A DNA stretch of 64,000 nt from Agelaius tricolor (Eukaryota; Chordata; Aves; Passeriformes; Icteridae), in NCBI GenBank assembly GCA_023055355.1, contig JALJCS010000004.1:31958744-32022743 (forward strand), given 5' to 3'. The notes beneath the pieces are model-generated. The model saw only the letters and a list, made by a program, of their open reading frames with translations, did not search any database and was not told the origin of the DNA. The position numbers and the translations under genes are program-made. Below, piece after piece: positions 38,620 to 49,822 of this stretch (positions are counted from its first letter, which is position 1; each line of letters starts with the position of its first letter).

Positions 38620-39207
38620 TGCTGTGGTTTAAACCCAGCTAGCAACCAAGTACCACACAACCATTCACTCAATCCCCCACTGGCAGGACTGGGGATAGAA
38701 TCAGACGGGTGATAGCCGCAAATCTCATGGGCTGAGATAAAAACAGTTTAACAGGGAAAGTAAAGGCTGTGCACACAAACAAAGCAAAACAAGGAATAAA
38801 TTCAGTGTTTCCCGTGTGCTGGCAGGTGTTCAGCTATCTCTTGGAGAGCAGGGCCCCATCACTTAACAGTGACTTGGGAAGACAAATTACATAACCACAA
38901 ATGTCCCTCCCCCTTTCCCTTTTCCACTTTATACACTGAGCTTGGTGCCACATGGTCTGGAATATCCCTCTGGTCAGTTTGGGTCACCCGTCCTGGCTCT
39001 GTCTCCTCCCAGCCTGCCAAGCACCCCCAGTCCCTCCCCAGTGTGGCTGTACCAGAAGCAGAAAAGGCCTTGGCTCTGAGCAAGCCCTGCTCAGCAGTAA
39101 CAAAAACATCTTGTATTATCAACCCTCTGTTCAGCACAAATCCAAAACACAGCCCCATAGCAGCCACTGTGAGAAAAATTAACTCTAACTGAGCCCAAAC
39201 TAGCACA
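38620..39207. mobile_element. Solo LTR of an avian endogenous retrovirus with 5-bp TSD
   Basis: 588 bp beginning TGCTGTGGTTTAAACCCAGC and ending ACTAGCACA, with TG...CA termini. Exact 5-bp direct repeats CTGTG flank it (38615-38619 and 39208-39212). The body matches a common bird LTR remembered for its ends, GGTTTAA..CCCAGCT and AACTCT..GCC..AAACTAGCACA, with a GTCAGTTTGGGTCACC block near 38972. No internal viral genes are present. A plus-strand AATAAA occurs at about 38796. Confidence 0.75.
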
Positions 39208-39334
39208 CTGTGAAAGTAAGCTGAGGTCATGTACATTACAATTGTTTCTTCAGTGCTTTTTAGTATTCTGTCATTTTACATGTGTAAACTGGGCCATGGT
39301 TTGACATTATTAATTTAACACAAAAGACTTAAGA

Positions 39335-39410
39335 CTGTAAGCTGAGGTTGAACTAGGTGACCTCCTGAGATCCCTTCTCATCTGGTTTCTCCTGTGATCC
39401 TGTGGTCTTA
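39335..39410 (+). mobile_element. CR1 LINE 3'-terminal fragment
   Basis: GAGGTTGAACTAGGTGACCT followed by CCTGAGATCCCTTCTCATCT and a decayed GATCCTGTGG terminal repeat matches the last ~70 bp of avian CR1 in sense orientation. An extreme 5' truncation. Confidence 0.75.
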
Positions 39411-41668
39411 CTATGAGTTATTTCTTTTAGAAGGAGATGGAGAATTAGTAGAACAAAAGGAAAGGAGCAAATTGCTGACGTTATCTGATTCAGTGACAAA
39501 AAAAATTTGAATTAAAATTAGATAGCCACAGGACTCTCAGGGGAAGGTGAGAGTTGGTGAACAGAAAGGAAGACAGTAAATGACAAGCATGGGAAGGACT
39601 CGGGCCTGGAGGGCTCTCCAAGACAGAATTCATGGCATGGATATCTTCTCATAAGTATGGATGCCAAACCCATGCTGAGACAGGACAGCAGCAGAGGGAA
39701 CGCTAGAGCTGCCCTACATACCCAACATACCCTTCTCACTTGGGCTGGACCTGGTTCTGAGACCAAACCAAACTCCATCTCATTCTGCTGCCAGCCAACA
39801 CTCCTCACCAAAAAGTGGCTGGGTTTTACTACTACACCTCTAAGTTTGAGTGGCAATTGTTTAAGCAATGGAGCAAGGCTTTTGATCTACTCAGTGACAT
39901 AATTTATAGCTTAGTGTTGGAAACAGGGATCTGCCATAGGCAGGTTGCTTCCCAAGCCCTCTCATAAACCTGTTTCGTGGTCTAGGCTGCTCCTGGACCT
40001 GGTTTACCTCTACTTCAATTGCATTTTATATAGCACTGTGAATTCAGATGGACATAGTGAGAGTTAATTAATGTCAGTCACACTGCTGAATTCTTCTAAC
40101 GTAAAATATGGAGTGGCTGTAAATTAAAGGTACAATAACAAATAGCTCCACAATCTTTAGATAGTCCCACTTTAGTAGAGCTGCAGGGGAAATGTAGGAA
40201 TGATAATAAATACATCATAAACATTAAAGAGCCATAAAATAGCCACATATAGATTCCATAAAACCTAATATAGAAATAATTCAAGCTGGGCTGAAAAGCA
40301 AATACCACCTACTACTGAAGGCTTTTGCAGTACCTTGGGATCCCAGGAAAAGAGGTTGATATCGCAGCTGTGTTGAGTGTTTTTATTGGACCTGACTTTT
40401 CTTGAAGGTCATTCTGCCATGGTCTTTTAGAAAGTCCTTGAGTAGTCATGTATCAAGCTTCATTTTCTTTTATAACTGAAATAGTTCACTGTAATTCTTT
40501 GATATTACCAGATCTGTTGCGAGACTAAAAAAGAACTGTGTATCTAAGAGAAATAGATTGCACCATTTAGAGCTGAAATGACACTGACAGAACATTTTCC
40601 CCCTCTTTAAATTATGTTTGCTATGGTTACAACTTCAAAATCTCAGAGGTCCACTTGAGTTTTGGGGTAAGTATATTTTATATCAAAAAGACTCCATGCC
40701 AGAAAGCTCTAAATATCAGAGAAGTCTCAGTTTATCATTCTGGTAGTATTGCAAAAACGTCCCTTATACCAAAGGTGACCATGTCAAAGTCTTAGAATTC
40801 CTTTCTCTATCATCATCATGAACAGCCGGAAGAGCCACACAGATCAGAATGACTTTTCCATAAGCCTTTGGCAGATTTATAATCATGGCCAAGGCTCCTC
40901 CATGGAAGGATTTTGCTTAGCAAGTTTTCCCAGCTTACAGCTTCTGCCAGGATGCCCTGGGTGCAGTTCAGGTGGGGTAAGGGTGGAAGCCTGTGCCCAG
41001 ACTCCCACCATGCTGAAAGCATGGGGCTGCCAGCTGGTCTGCAGAGACCCAGAGACCTGGGGGCTGCTCTGGTTTGCCAGGGCTGGCACAGCTCTGAGTC
41101 ACCTTCCTCTCACTAGCATGCTGGTGACTGCAGGCTGGCACCAGGAGCACAAAACACACAACCCAGGTCCCTTTTCTGCGTTCACCACCACCCCCAGAGG
41201 GCAAATGCAGAGCCATTTGCATCCCTCCCACCCAATGACCTGCCCAAAGCACAGGCTCTCAGAAGCCTCCTTAACCATGCACGGCTCAGACATAATCATC
41301 TCCAACTGTTGTTCTCATGAATTTTAGTGGTTTCAAAGTATCTGTGGTATGGGTGAGTTTCTTTACTTATTTCCATAAAGGAAATCAAAGATATTTCTAA
41401 GCATTTCTATTCAGATGAAATAGACTTCACAGTTGTCAGCAGCTGTCTCCCAAATTAGCTTAGAGCTACCACACTGTCAAACCCACAGTCTTCTGGATCC
41501 TGCATGACAGAGGAGGCTACTAATCTTAAGATTTGCAGTTATTTTATGTACAGGCAATATTGGGGTAGCCATTTTAGAAACTTCATCGAGTATCAGCTGA
41601 GATGTTTGGGGTGAAATCTACTCAGAGACTCCATTATGCCAGAGGAAGAAAGCAGCTCAGGTATAGAC
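39411..41668. other. Non-coding stretch with a GC-rich patch
   Basis: The segment 40880-41290 is clearly GC-richer than its surroundings and therefore yields the longest ORF of the window (169 codons, plus strand) together with overlapping ORFs in the other frames on both strands. That pattern is compositional, not coding. No repeat family recognised in it. Confidence 0.5.
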
Positions 41669-41940
41669 GAATGTAATCCTTTTTTAAATATTATTCCTGG
41701 GAATACTTTTATCACCAAATGTTCAGCTTCAAATTGAATTATATATTTTCATCATAGGTCTACATTCCTGTGTCCTGGTTCTAAAATGAAATTGTTTATA
41801 TAGACAAAAAATAGTTGATCTTATGGCATGGCAGGGAAAAAAAATATACTTTACTTCTGACTTTTCTCAATACATTCTCTCCTAAGCCAACCTCCCATAG
41901 TTGGCACATAAAGCTCTTTTTAGTGTGGTGCATAAAGTGT
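41669..41940 (+). repeat. Local duplication, copy 1
   Basis: Pairs with 43731-43993 in the same orientation, about 2.06 kb apart. By eye the first ~168 bp differ at about 21 positions (roughly 87% identity); similarity fades after that. Shared landmarks are TTTAAATATTATTCCTGGGA and TTCAAATTGAATTATATATT. Either an old local duplication or two copies of an unnamed repeat. Confidence 0.85.
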
Positions 41941-43730
41941 ACCCCATGCAATGCCTTATCTTCACAACACAAATCCTGGTAGATATGGTATACAGCATAG
42001 ATTCTCCCAAGGAATAAAACTAAATTAGTAATGGCCTATGTGAGGCATCACACCAGTTTAGACTGTCATCATTAGAGGCATCCCAGCTTCCAAAGTGGAA
42101 CAATGTCACCTGTGTAAGGGGGCTTCCAGTGAGGCCACAAACTTCCACCAAAATCTTTTCTATCACATTTATCATTCCCTGCCCTCGCCTCTTCGTGTGC
42201 AAAGGGAGGGTAGTGGAATGAAGGAGTTACAGGCAATAAATGGAAAGAAGTTGCTTGCAAAATGGGGCTTGCATGGTGAGGTCTGTTGGGAGTCAAGGCA
42301 TTCATAACTACCCATGTGAGCGGTCAGAAGACACACTTGTTCTGTAGTGGCAGGGGGCAGCTGGGGCAAACAACACCTCTTGGCTACAGTCAAAGTGCCA
42401 GCAAATGGAACACTCAACGCAGCTGGAAAAACTGACAGTTTATTGACAACTCAAGAGCGAGCCTTGTTTTCAATTATAAAAATACTGTTTCTTCCTAAAC
42501 AACATGGCCAGAAATATCAATTCTTTCAAAAGCTGAGCAGTGCCTGAGACAGTCCCTCCTGGAGCACCAGAAGCATTTCAGAGGTTCTTACCTGAACTGG
42601 GTAAGAACTTGAGTGTTTAAGCAATTCTTAGACAGGCTTACTATGAATATACCATTTGTATTGTCACTTCCAGCAAGTCCAGGTGTTCACTGGGTCATAT
42701 ACTGCATCTAGGGTTCTTTCCAGCCCATAGTTTTGCTGGCTTCCATTAGGTGATGCACAATTTGAGCCAAGTCTTCTGCATGTTTTAACAATATTCATGT
42801 TTAACAGAGGCGGTTTATGGCAGCCTGTGAACGCTGTGAACTTAGTACATTAGAAACAAAAATAGAACTAAACTAAACCTCCAGATTTGATCCAAACCTC
42901 ACAGTGGGAGCCTTCCCATGTTACAGTCTGGGGAAAGAAACCAACAACTTATTTATACACACTCCTGAACTTTCAAAATGCTCATTAAAAATCCTGAATC
43001 CAAACTTTGCAGCTTGCATCCATGTCAACCGAGACAAAGTCTGGACTTGAAATGAAGCACATGAAAGAGCACAGATCTGCACCGTTACTCACCATGATTT
43101 CCTTAGATGGTTTGAAGGATTGCAATGCAGGAAATTCACTGTAATTTGTTCAGTGATTTTTGTCCACCCAGCAAAAATGCAGCTTTATGAGCCATTTCTG
43201 TATTTAAAAAATAAAAATCTTAGCTTATTTTGTGGATCTATTCATTGGCTGGCTGAAGAGGGAAAATAAGACAGCTTTTCTTCCACTGAGACCTTTTACA
43301 CTTTTAAGTGGTGTCAGAAGCATGTGGCACAGGGTGTTCATTGCTTATGCAGAACATTGAAAACCAAATGTTTGCAAGACAGTTTAAAATTCTATTATAT
43401 TATGTAATTGTAAACTTTCTATTGCCAAGATATTCTAATATCATATAAAGCCATACTTACAAAAAAATTTTTTTTTGTATGTTATTGGTAAAATAACAAA
43501 AAAGTTAATTTCTCATTTATTCTGTAATTTTTTCACATTGAAATGTAGTGATCTTGGAGTTTAACAAATCTGAGATACAGTTATAGACAGTCATATGGCT
43601 CTTTAAATTGTGTGAGTACTTCTGTGCGTATAACGAAATATTAGGGAAACTCAGTTTTTGAAGTTGTGAGTTAAAGTCCAAGTGTGTTTGTCTACTTTGC
43701 CAGAAGAAAACAAGTAACTGAAGTATGGAA

Positions 43731-43993
43731 GAATGTAATCCTTCTTTAAATATTATTCCTGGGAGTCCTTTTATCACCAAATATTCCACTTCAAATTGAA
43801 TTATATATTTTCATCCCAGGTCCACATTCCTGGGGCTTGGTTCTGAAATGAAATTGTTTATACAGACAGAAAATAATTTATTTTATATCATGGCAGAGAA
43901 AGATTCTGGGTTGTGTTTCTGACTATTCTCCCCATAACCTCTCAGAGTCAACCTTTTACAGCCTGCATATAAAGTGTTCTGCAGTTTGGTGCA
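43731..43993 (+). repeat. Local duplication, copy 2
   Basis: Second copy of the segment at 41669-41940. Sequence on either side of the two copies is not obviously similar, apart from a few bases upstream (GCCAGA..AGAA), so the duplicated block is limited to about 270 bp. Confidence 0.85.
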
Positions 43994-46900
43994 AATGCAG
44001 AGTAGCAGATGTACTGCATATCAAATAGAAACACAGAATTAATTTCCTTTTTATGAATAAATGGCATCTTGTACGGATTGGTGTGGATCTTATGACTACA
44101 GAGGGACTCAGACTGAAATTTGTGGGAATCTCAACTGAATTGCAGGGGGAAATATTGGATGGTAAGTTGAAGATGTGCATAAAAATCAGTGCTGTGTTGT
44201 CAAAAAAAATCTGCATCTTCAAAATACAAACTCTTTGTTGTCCCCTTGTGCTCTTCTGCAACTGTTCTGCTCTATTAGGTCAATGACACTAGCCAGCAGA
44301 GATCACAACTTTGAAAGTAAATATGAAGCTGAATTCTGATGTATCAGACAAGTATTTCTCCAGAGTGGTCAAAAAATGAAGATCATATGACCACTGAGAG
44401 ATAACCTTGTTCAAATTCCTGTTGTTACAGCCGAGCCCTTTGCATACATTACCCTGTTTCCTCATAGATTACTGTTTTTGGGTTCCCTCTCCCAAAGGAC
44501 CTGCCCCTTGTCTCATTTGCTTCATTGCGGACAGGTAGGGCTCAATCTGAAATCTGTTACTGTACCCCAATATGAGCCTCCCAGAGCAAAAAAGGGTCAT
44601 TATTGCTTTGCTTAGATCACAGCATTTTTACAGTCTTATCCCAATAGGACTCTATGGTAAGAAAAGGACATTTGGGCTGACACAAATTCAGTTCATGCAT
44701 CAGATGGCAAACAGCACAGTGACACCATCGGTCAACAAATGTCACAGGTATTGGTTCTTCTCTTCATTTCCATCTGTCTACATGGAGTGTGAGCAGCTCC
44801 TTACCCGCTGGCCAGCCAGAAGCAGCTCTACAGAGGCTCTTCACAGATGCTCTGGTATCAGAACTCCAGTATGAAGTGTCTGGGAACATCTGGTTTGTTT
44901 AGGAAGATGTGGACACAGTTAGAAAGTCACAGACAGCACTGATGGAGAAGGGCACCTTGAGAATGATTCTTTGTTCTGAGGAGAGCGTATTTTGTCTTGG
45001 GGCTGACGTCTACAATGTTTGCACTGTGGGTTAGCTGAGGGCAAAAGGAGGGTTGTTCAGTATGCCTTGAAAGACAGTTGTGTTAAACCCCTATGGTGTC
45101 ACATGCTCTTGCAGAGAGACAGTCAAGAGAGGGTAAGGGAGGTAAAGCTGAGCAAGGGAAGGAATGCAGCTGATGTGGATGTGAGTTAACAGGACAATCT
45201 GTGTCAAAACACTTCCACTCATGCTCTATACAGGCCAAAGCAATCCTGACTTTTTACTAGATCTGTTGTGATTCCTTGTACAAAGCATCCTAAATACTTG
45301 TATCGTTTGCAGCTGCTCAGAGGACCAGACATTTGTTCTGACCCTGCTTTCCCTGCAAGAGACTGGAGAGAACTTGATGAGTTCATGGAGCTGAACTTTG
45401 AGTTTAATTTCTTACAGAAAATTGTGTTCTATTCTCATAGGAACTGCTCCACAAATCTAAGCTAAGTGAGGTAAGTGGGAGAAGTTAGAGAATTTGCTGC
45501 TAAACCCTATGAAAATGCTGACATAGCAACTATGGAGTAAGAATACAGGGTGCCCTCTATCACCATCACAATAACACATGCAACCTGCAAGCAGATAGTA
45601 CTTTCTTTTGCAAAATGACTCGTGTGTTTTTACTTAATGTTCTGATATCATCTCCCATGCTGGAAAGAGGAGAAAGGGTAAAAGCATATTCAATGCTCCC
45701 CTCTTCTCTGATCCTTGTGCTACTTCTGGTCTTGTGTTACTGCCTGTCCTTACTGAACACAGTAAATTGAATAAAAGTCACAGACAATTCTGAAATGCTG
45801 CAGAGAGATTGCTTTAAATGAAGGATAAATGCTGAAAAATGCTCAGCAAATTACACTGAAAAGCAAGTGAAAATGTGTGAGAATTCAAAGTAAAGAAGGA
45901 AAGAATTGAAAATATGACTTAAATGGCACAGTGCTCTAAAATGCATGTTTGTAATCATTTCAGATTACAGGAAAAATTCCATCCACAAAAGTTCAGAGTC
46001 TATTTCTGAACTAACATCCAGAGATTCTTTTGGAAAAAAATCACAGGTGAAGTCTTTTACTTAATTAAGTGTTTCCTCCCACTAGTGGGAGGACTAGAGG
46101 AATGAAAAGGGAAAAGGAGAGCTTACGTGCACAAAGCATTTCCCAAGAAGTCAGTTCTCTTCCCTAAGGAATGGTCAGAACTTTGCCATCTTTCATTTTA
46201 TCTTCTCCAAGATCCACAGTTCCAGTACTTTTTCCTATAGATTTTTCCTGGCCAGTCAAAAACAATGAAAGGGAAGAAGATGGTGCTTTGGTTGTAGAAT
46301 ATGTCTATTTTGTACCTCAATTGGAAGACCTGAGATGTCTTAATTTGTTCTTAAGACATTTTGCATTTTCTTGTGCTTTTTCCATTATCATTTTTATAGC
46401 TGAGATTTCTGTAAGGATTCACAGTAAGTCATTTTATGAGGCAGCTCTGTACCATCTGCAGTAAAGAGTTTCCTATCTCTCTAGACATTACGTATCTCCT
46501 CATGGCAGCCTGGACACTGTAGGGAAATTGCCAAGCCAGGTCACATGCCAGTGGGCCATCATTCATCCAAAAGAAGGCGGGCAAAATCTGCTTACAATTA
46601 GGTTCAGCCCTTGGTTCTGGATAATATGTCCCTGTGACTACAAATTCCTTCCTGCCAGCCCCCTACAGGGCTCAGAAGGAGTCCAAGGATGGTCTGACCA
46701 GAGAGAAGAGGTCCTGGCCTCTCACTTTCTTTCTCACACTTTTTCAAATTTCCTCTCTTTTTTGTAAGGAACAATGTGTTCTTGCATTGTGTCATGCTGG
46801 CAGTAAGCAAAGCTGCTGCTTTAAAGCTTTGCAAAAGAAAGATAGTTAAATGCCAAAATGTTCAGGGTTTTTAATGAAAAAATATAAAACTTCAGGGAGG

Positions 46901-47685
46901 GGAAAAAAATCAGATTATAAAATACATTAGTCTAAGCTTCTAATTTGCAAAAGGAAAAATTTTACTGGAGGTACTATATATATAGAAAGAAGCCAGAATA
47001 TAAATAGTGTAAATGAAACTACTCTGTTACATGCAGAGCTCTGTTTAACAGGAGAAATAATGCATTCAAGTATCTTCAAGTACAACTCTGCTCTTGCAGC
47101 ACAATCTAATTAAAGCATAGTTCTTGTGTGGTAGATCCCAGTCTAGCAGCAGACCATATGAGATTCAGGGGGTCTTTCACCAAAAATAGAAAAACTATGA
47201 TCCTTAAACATGATCTGAATCTGGCTATGAGAGAATACATGTCAATTCAGAAAATACAGCAAACTATTGGGAATTCTCTACCCCTTTTCTTTACCAGCCA
47301 AGACTTAAATACATCTTTGCCACTTGTTCTTTGCAATTTCAGTTGCAAATACTCAAAGATAAGGAGTGTTCATGGTGTATTTTGCTGGAGCAGGAGTGTG
47401 GGACACTGAGTGTCTGCACCTAGGGCTACTCAAGAAGTGCTCCCAGACTACTTTCAATGTGAAATCTCTCTTAAACAAGCAATTATAATTTTGGCCCACC
47501 GTCTATTCTTTATTTTGGCAGGTCTCCATGTAACTAAAATCAGAATGGCTGAGCATGCAAGTCACAGAGCTTACACCCCTCTGCAGACAATTACATCAGC
47601 AAATTTGTGAATTTTCAGTCCAGGGATGCCTTCTTCAACTCTAGGGGTAACACAGGTAAGACCTCAGAAACTGGACACACCTCAC
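43994..47685. other. Unresolved stretch; candidate exons possible
   Basis: At least one minus-strand exon should lie between 38545 and 47685 if the gene model is right. Candidates that partly fit: about 46745-46801 (acceptor TTTGCTTACTGCCAG|, peptide HDTMQEHIVPYKKERKFEK, phase 0 at both ends) and 44809-44855. None closes the phase gap alone. A plus-strand ORF at 44053 with a gtaagt donor is also noted under findings. Confidence 0.3.
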
Positions 47686-47791
47686 CTCTGTCAGACAGGC
47701 CAAAACAGATAGTTTTTCATTGCAAACAGTTATTTTCATGGTCATTGAAAAGACTGCTGTCAGTGTAGAGTAGTAACTGAAAGTGGTCCAG
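47686..47791 (-). CDS. Candidate internal exon (5' group)
   Basis: A 106-nt segment between a strong acceptor (CACCTTCCTCTCCCAG|) and a strong donor (GACAGAG|gtgagg). The frame starting after one base is open and reads WTTFSYYSTLTAVFSMTMKI followed by TVCNEKLSVLACLTE. It receives two bases from 47892-48090 across a 100-bp intron, completing a Ser codon, and ends in phase 0. Mildly hydrophobic; no family recognised. Confidence 0.42.
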
Positions 47792-47891
47792 CTGGGAGAG
47801 GAAGGTGTCTTCTCTTGTATATATTTCCTTTTCACCTGGTCTCAACATTGTTATAAGATGGGAGAAGAAGCAAAACACAAAGTACCATCAC

Positions 47892-48090
47892 CTACAAACT
47901 AGCAACTGAATGATCTTTTCTGTTATGACTCCTTCTTGGAAAGTAGTCTTAGAAAACAATGTCTGTAAAATTGGTGATGGCATCAAAAGCAACAGTGCTA
48001 ACTTAGTAAAGAGAAATGCAGATGAGATTTCATACAGAGGCACATGAATCCATGGAAGGTTCTGCTTCATACTTTGTGAATTTCTCAGAG
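47892..48090 (-). CDS. Candidate internal exon (5' group)
   Basis: A 199-nt segment with an excellent acceptor (CTTTTTTTTCCCTTCAAG|) and donor TTTGTAG|gtgatg. One frame is open throughout 65 codons; it includes NLPWIHVPLYEISSAFLFTK, then LALLLLMPSPILQTLF and FQEGVITEKIIQLLVC. The composition suggests packed or membrane helices. It starts with two bases and ends with two, matching both neighbours. An in-frame ATG lies at 48068-48070 but the frame continues upstream to the acceptor, so it is not taken as a start. Confidence 0.45.
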
Positions 48091-48392
48091 CTTGAAGGGA
48101 AAAAAAAGCTTTTTTTTTTTAATTCATGTTTTTTCACATATCATGGTATATTTTCATAACTGCACAGGAGTGGATGTTGTGGGAGTGAGGCAATGGTTTT
48201 AAGAATGTTTTCATTATTGTGATCTTGAGGACAAAGTGATGCTGTCTGAGACTTAAGATGCTTTGGTGTTGGTAAAAAGTTTCTGTTCCAGCTGCTTTTT
48301 GCTTTAAAGGAACAAAATACTGAACCAACTCATAGTCTGGAGGGACACGTGCGTGTGGCTGGAGAAATTCATTGGTATCCGAGCCTGGTTAC

Positions 48393-48450
48393 CTCTGATC
48401 CAGCTGGAAAAGAGAAACAGTTTCTCTGTTACTTGCAAGCTGCTACATAA
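48393..48450 (-). CDS. Candidate small internal exon (5' group)
   Basis: A 58-nt segment: acceptor TGCTTCCCTGCTGACTCAG|, donor ATCAGAG|gtaacc, reading LCSSLQVTEKLFLFSSWIR. It starts in phase 0 and leaves one base, which joins the next exon to give Ala. A competing acceptor (TTTCTCTTTTCCAG|) inside the segment would give an 11-nt microexon instead. Confidence 0.33.
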
Positions 48451-49030
48451 CTGAGTCAGCAGGGAAGCACAGCAAGGCTCAACACTTCGGTTTAAATTCG
48501 TTTCCAAGCGTGTGCTGTTGGGTTACAGCTTTTCTTTAAAGAGGCTCATACAGCACTGACTCCTGGATCATCTGAACTCTGCTGTGTCAGCATATACCCA
48601 AAACGATCTGCTGAGACTTCTGCCTTCAGCATCTTGTCCTGAAAAGCACTTGCTCTGGCCAGCACTGCTCATAACTCACTCTCTAGCTGGGCAGGCAGGA
48701 GTATAATGATTTATGCTCTTACATTATATAGCATTATAAAGAATGCTCCTTGCCGATACCCAGAGGGTCAGTCCTACCTGTGGGATCATGGGATAATTAC
48801 CAAAACCTGGAGGACCACGGGATTTCTATGGTCTGAGCTAGGATTTTCATGACTGCTTGCCTCATTAGCTCTCTCCCCAAATTTCACAGAATGCAGGAGA
48901 AACACACTGCAACTAAATCATAGATTGGTGCCAACACCACTCAGTTGGTTTTGCAGAGTGAAATTAAAAATAGCTGCACCAGAAAACTTCTCATCTCTGA
49001 ATGCACAGAACATACCTGCAAAGAAGCAAG

Positions 49031-49428
49031 TCACAGAATCACAGAATATCCTAAGTAGAAAAGGGTGTGAAAGGATCATCAAGTCCAACTCTTGGCCTTG
49101 CACAAGACACCCTAAGAAACACAATACATGCCCAAGGGTATCGTCCAAATGCTTCTTGAACTCTGTCAGGATGGTGCTGTTACCACTGCACAGGAGAGCC
49201 TGCTCCTATGCCCACCCACCCTTTGGGTGGAGAACCTTTTGCCCATACCCAGCTTGAACCCCACTAACGCATTCCCTCAGGTCTTGTCACTCACCAGAGA
49301 GGAGATCTGATCCTGGTCCTGCTCTTCCCCTTGCAAGGCAGTTGTAACTGCAATGAGGTCTCCCCTCAGTCTCCTCCAGGATAAGCAAGCCAAGCGACCT
49401 CAGGTGAGTGTCATACAGCTTCTTCTCT
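49031..49428 (-). mobile_element. CR1 LINE 3' end, passerine-type
   Basis: Plus strand starts TCACAGAATCACAGAATATC and continues through GGATCATCAAGTCCAACTCT, GCTTCTTGAACTCTGTCAGG, GGTGGAGAACCTTTTGCCCA and GAGGTCTCCCCTCAGTCTCC, the reverse complement of the CR1 3' end abundant in songbirds. The 3' end is at the left. The first ~60 bp are the same tail type as in the SINE at 3284-3426. Confidence 0.9.
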
Positions 49429-49610
49429 CAACTGAACAAAATGTGCTAATGGAGGGAACTGTCAAATGGAGGATAAAGGGATAACGGGATTGGGAAAGAG
49501 GAGAGCAGAGTAACTTTACAAGAAAGGCACAGGTATAGAGTAAACTGCAGAAGATAAGAGGATATGGGAAAAAAATGGAGATGCAAGAGAAAAAAAGGAC
49601 AAAAGAAAGG

Positions 49611-49659
<49 letters not shown>

Positions 49660-49660
49660 T
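49611..49660 (+). repeat. (GATA)n microsatellite, about 12 units
   Basis: Uninterrupted AGAT/GATA tetranucleotide array followed by a short TA-rich stretch. It ends about 50 bp before the segment at 49712-49822. Confidence 0.98.
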
Positions 49661-49711
49661 ACATATATAAAGAAAAAACATACACAAACAGAAAGGTACA
49701 TAGAAGGAAAA

Positions 49712-49822
49712 TGTACTAGGAAATTAAAGCTTGTGCTTAATCATATTTATATCTGGTATACAGTAAAGGCATTTCAGATTTGATGTTATCATTATCATTT
49801 TTTCTAATATTGATTGTTGACC
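49712..49822 (+). repeat. Probable donor of a templated insertion
   Basis: Starts TGTACTAGGAAATTAAAGC and ends TTGATTGTTGACC. About 96% identical (three substitutions and one indel in ~110 bp by eye) to the insert at 52724-52829 inside the downstream LTR, same orientation. It has no flanking direct repeats, inverted termini or A-tail of its own. Confidence 0.85.

Noticed and set aside
40818..41327. Longest ORF of the window (169 codons, plus strand)
   Set aside because: It lies in a GC-rich patch where several frames on both strands are open, has no splice or start context and no recognisable domain.
44809..44855. Minus-strand segment with donor GCGG|gtaagg as the missing exon
   Set aside because: Its end phase would suit 38271-38544 but its start phase does not fit 47686-47791, and the acceptor is weak.
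49712..49822. Both copies of the 110-bp segment as paired LTRs of one provirus
   Set aside because: The downstream copy sits inside another LTR with its own 9-bp direct repeats, and the intervening 2.9 kb shows no retroviral genes.
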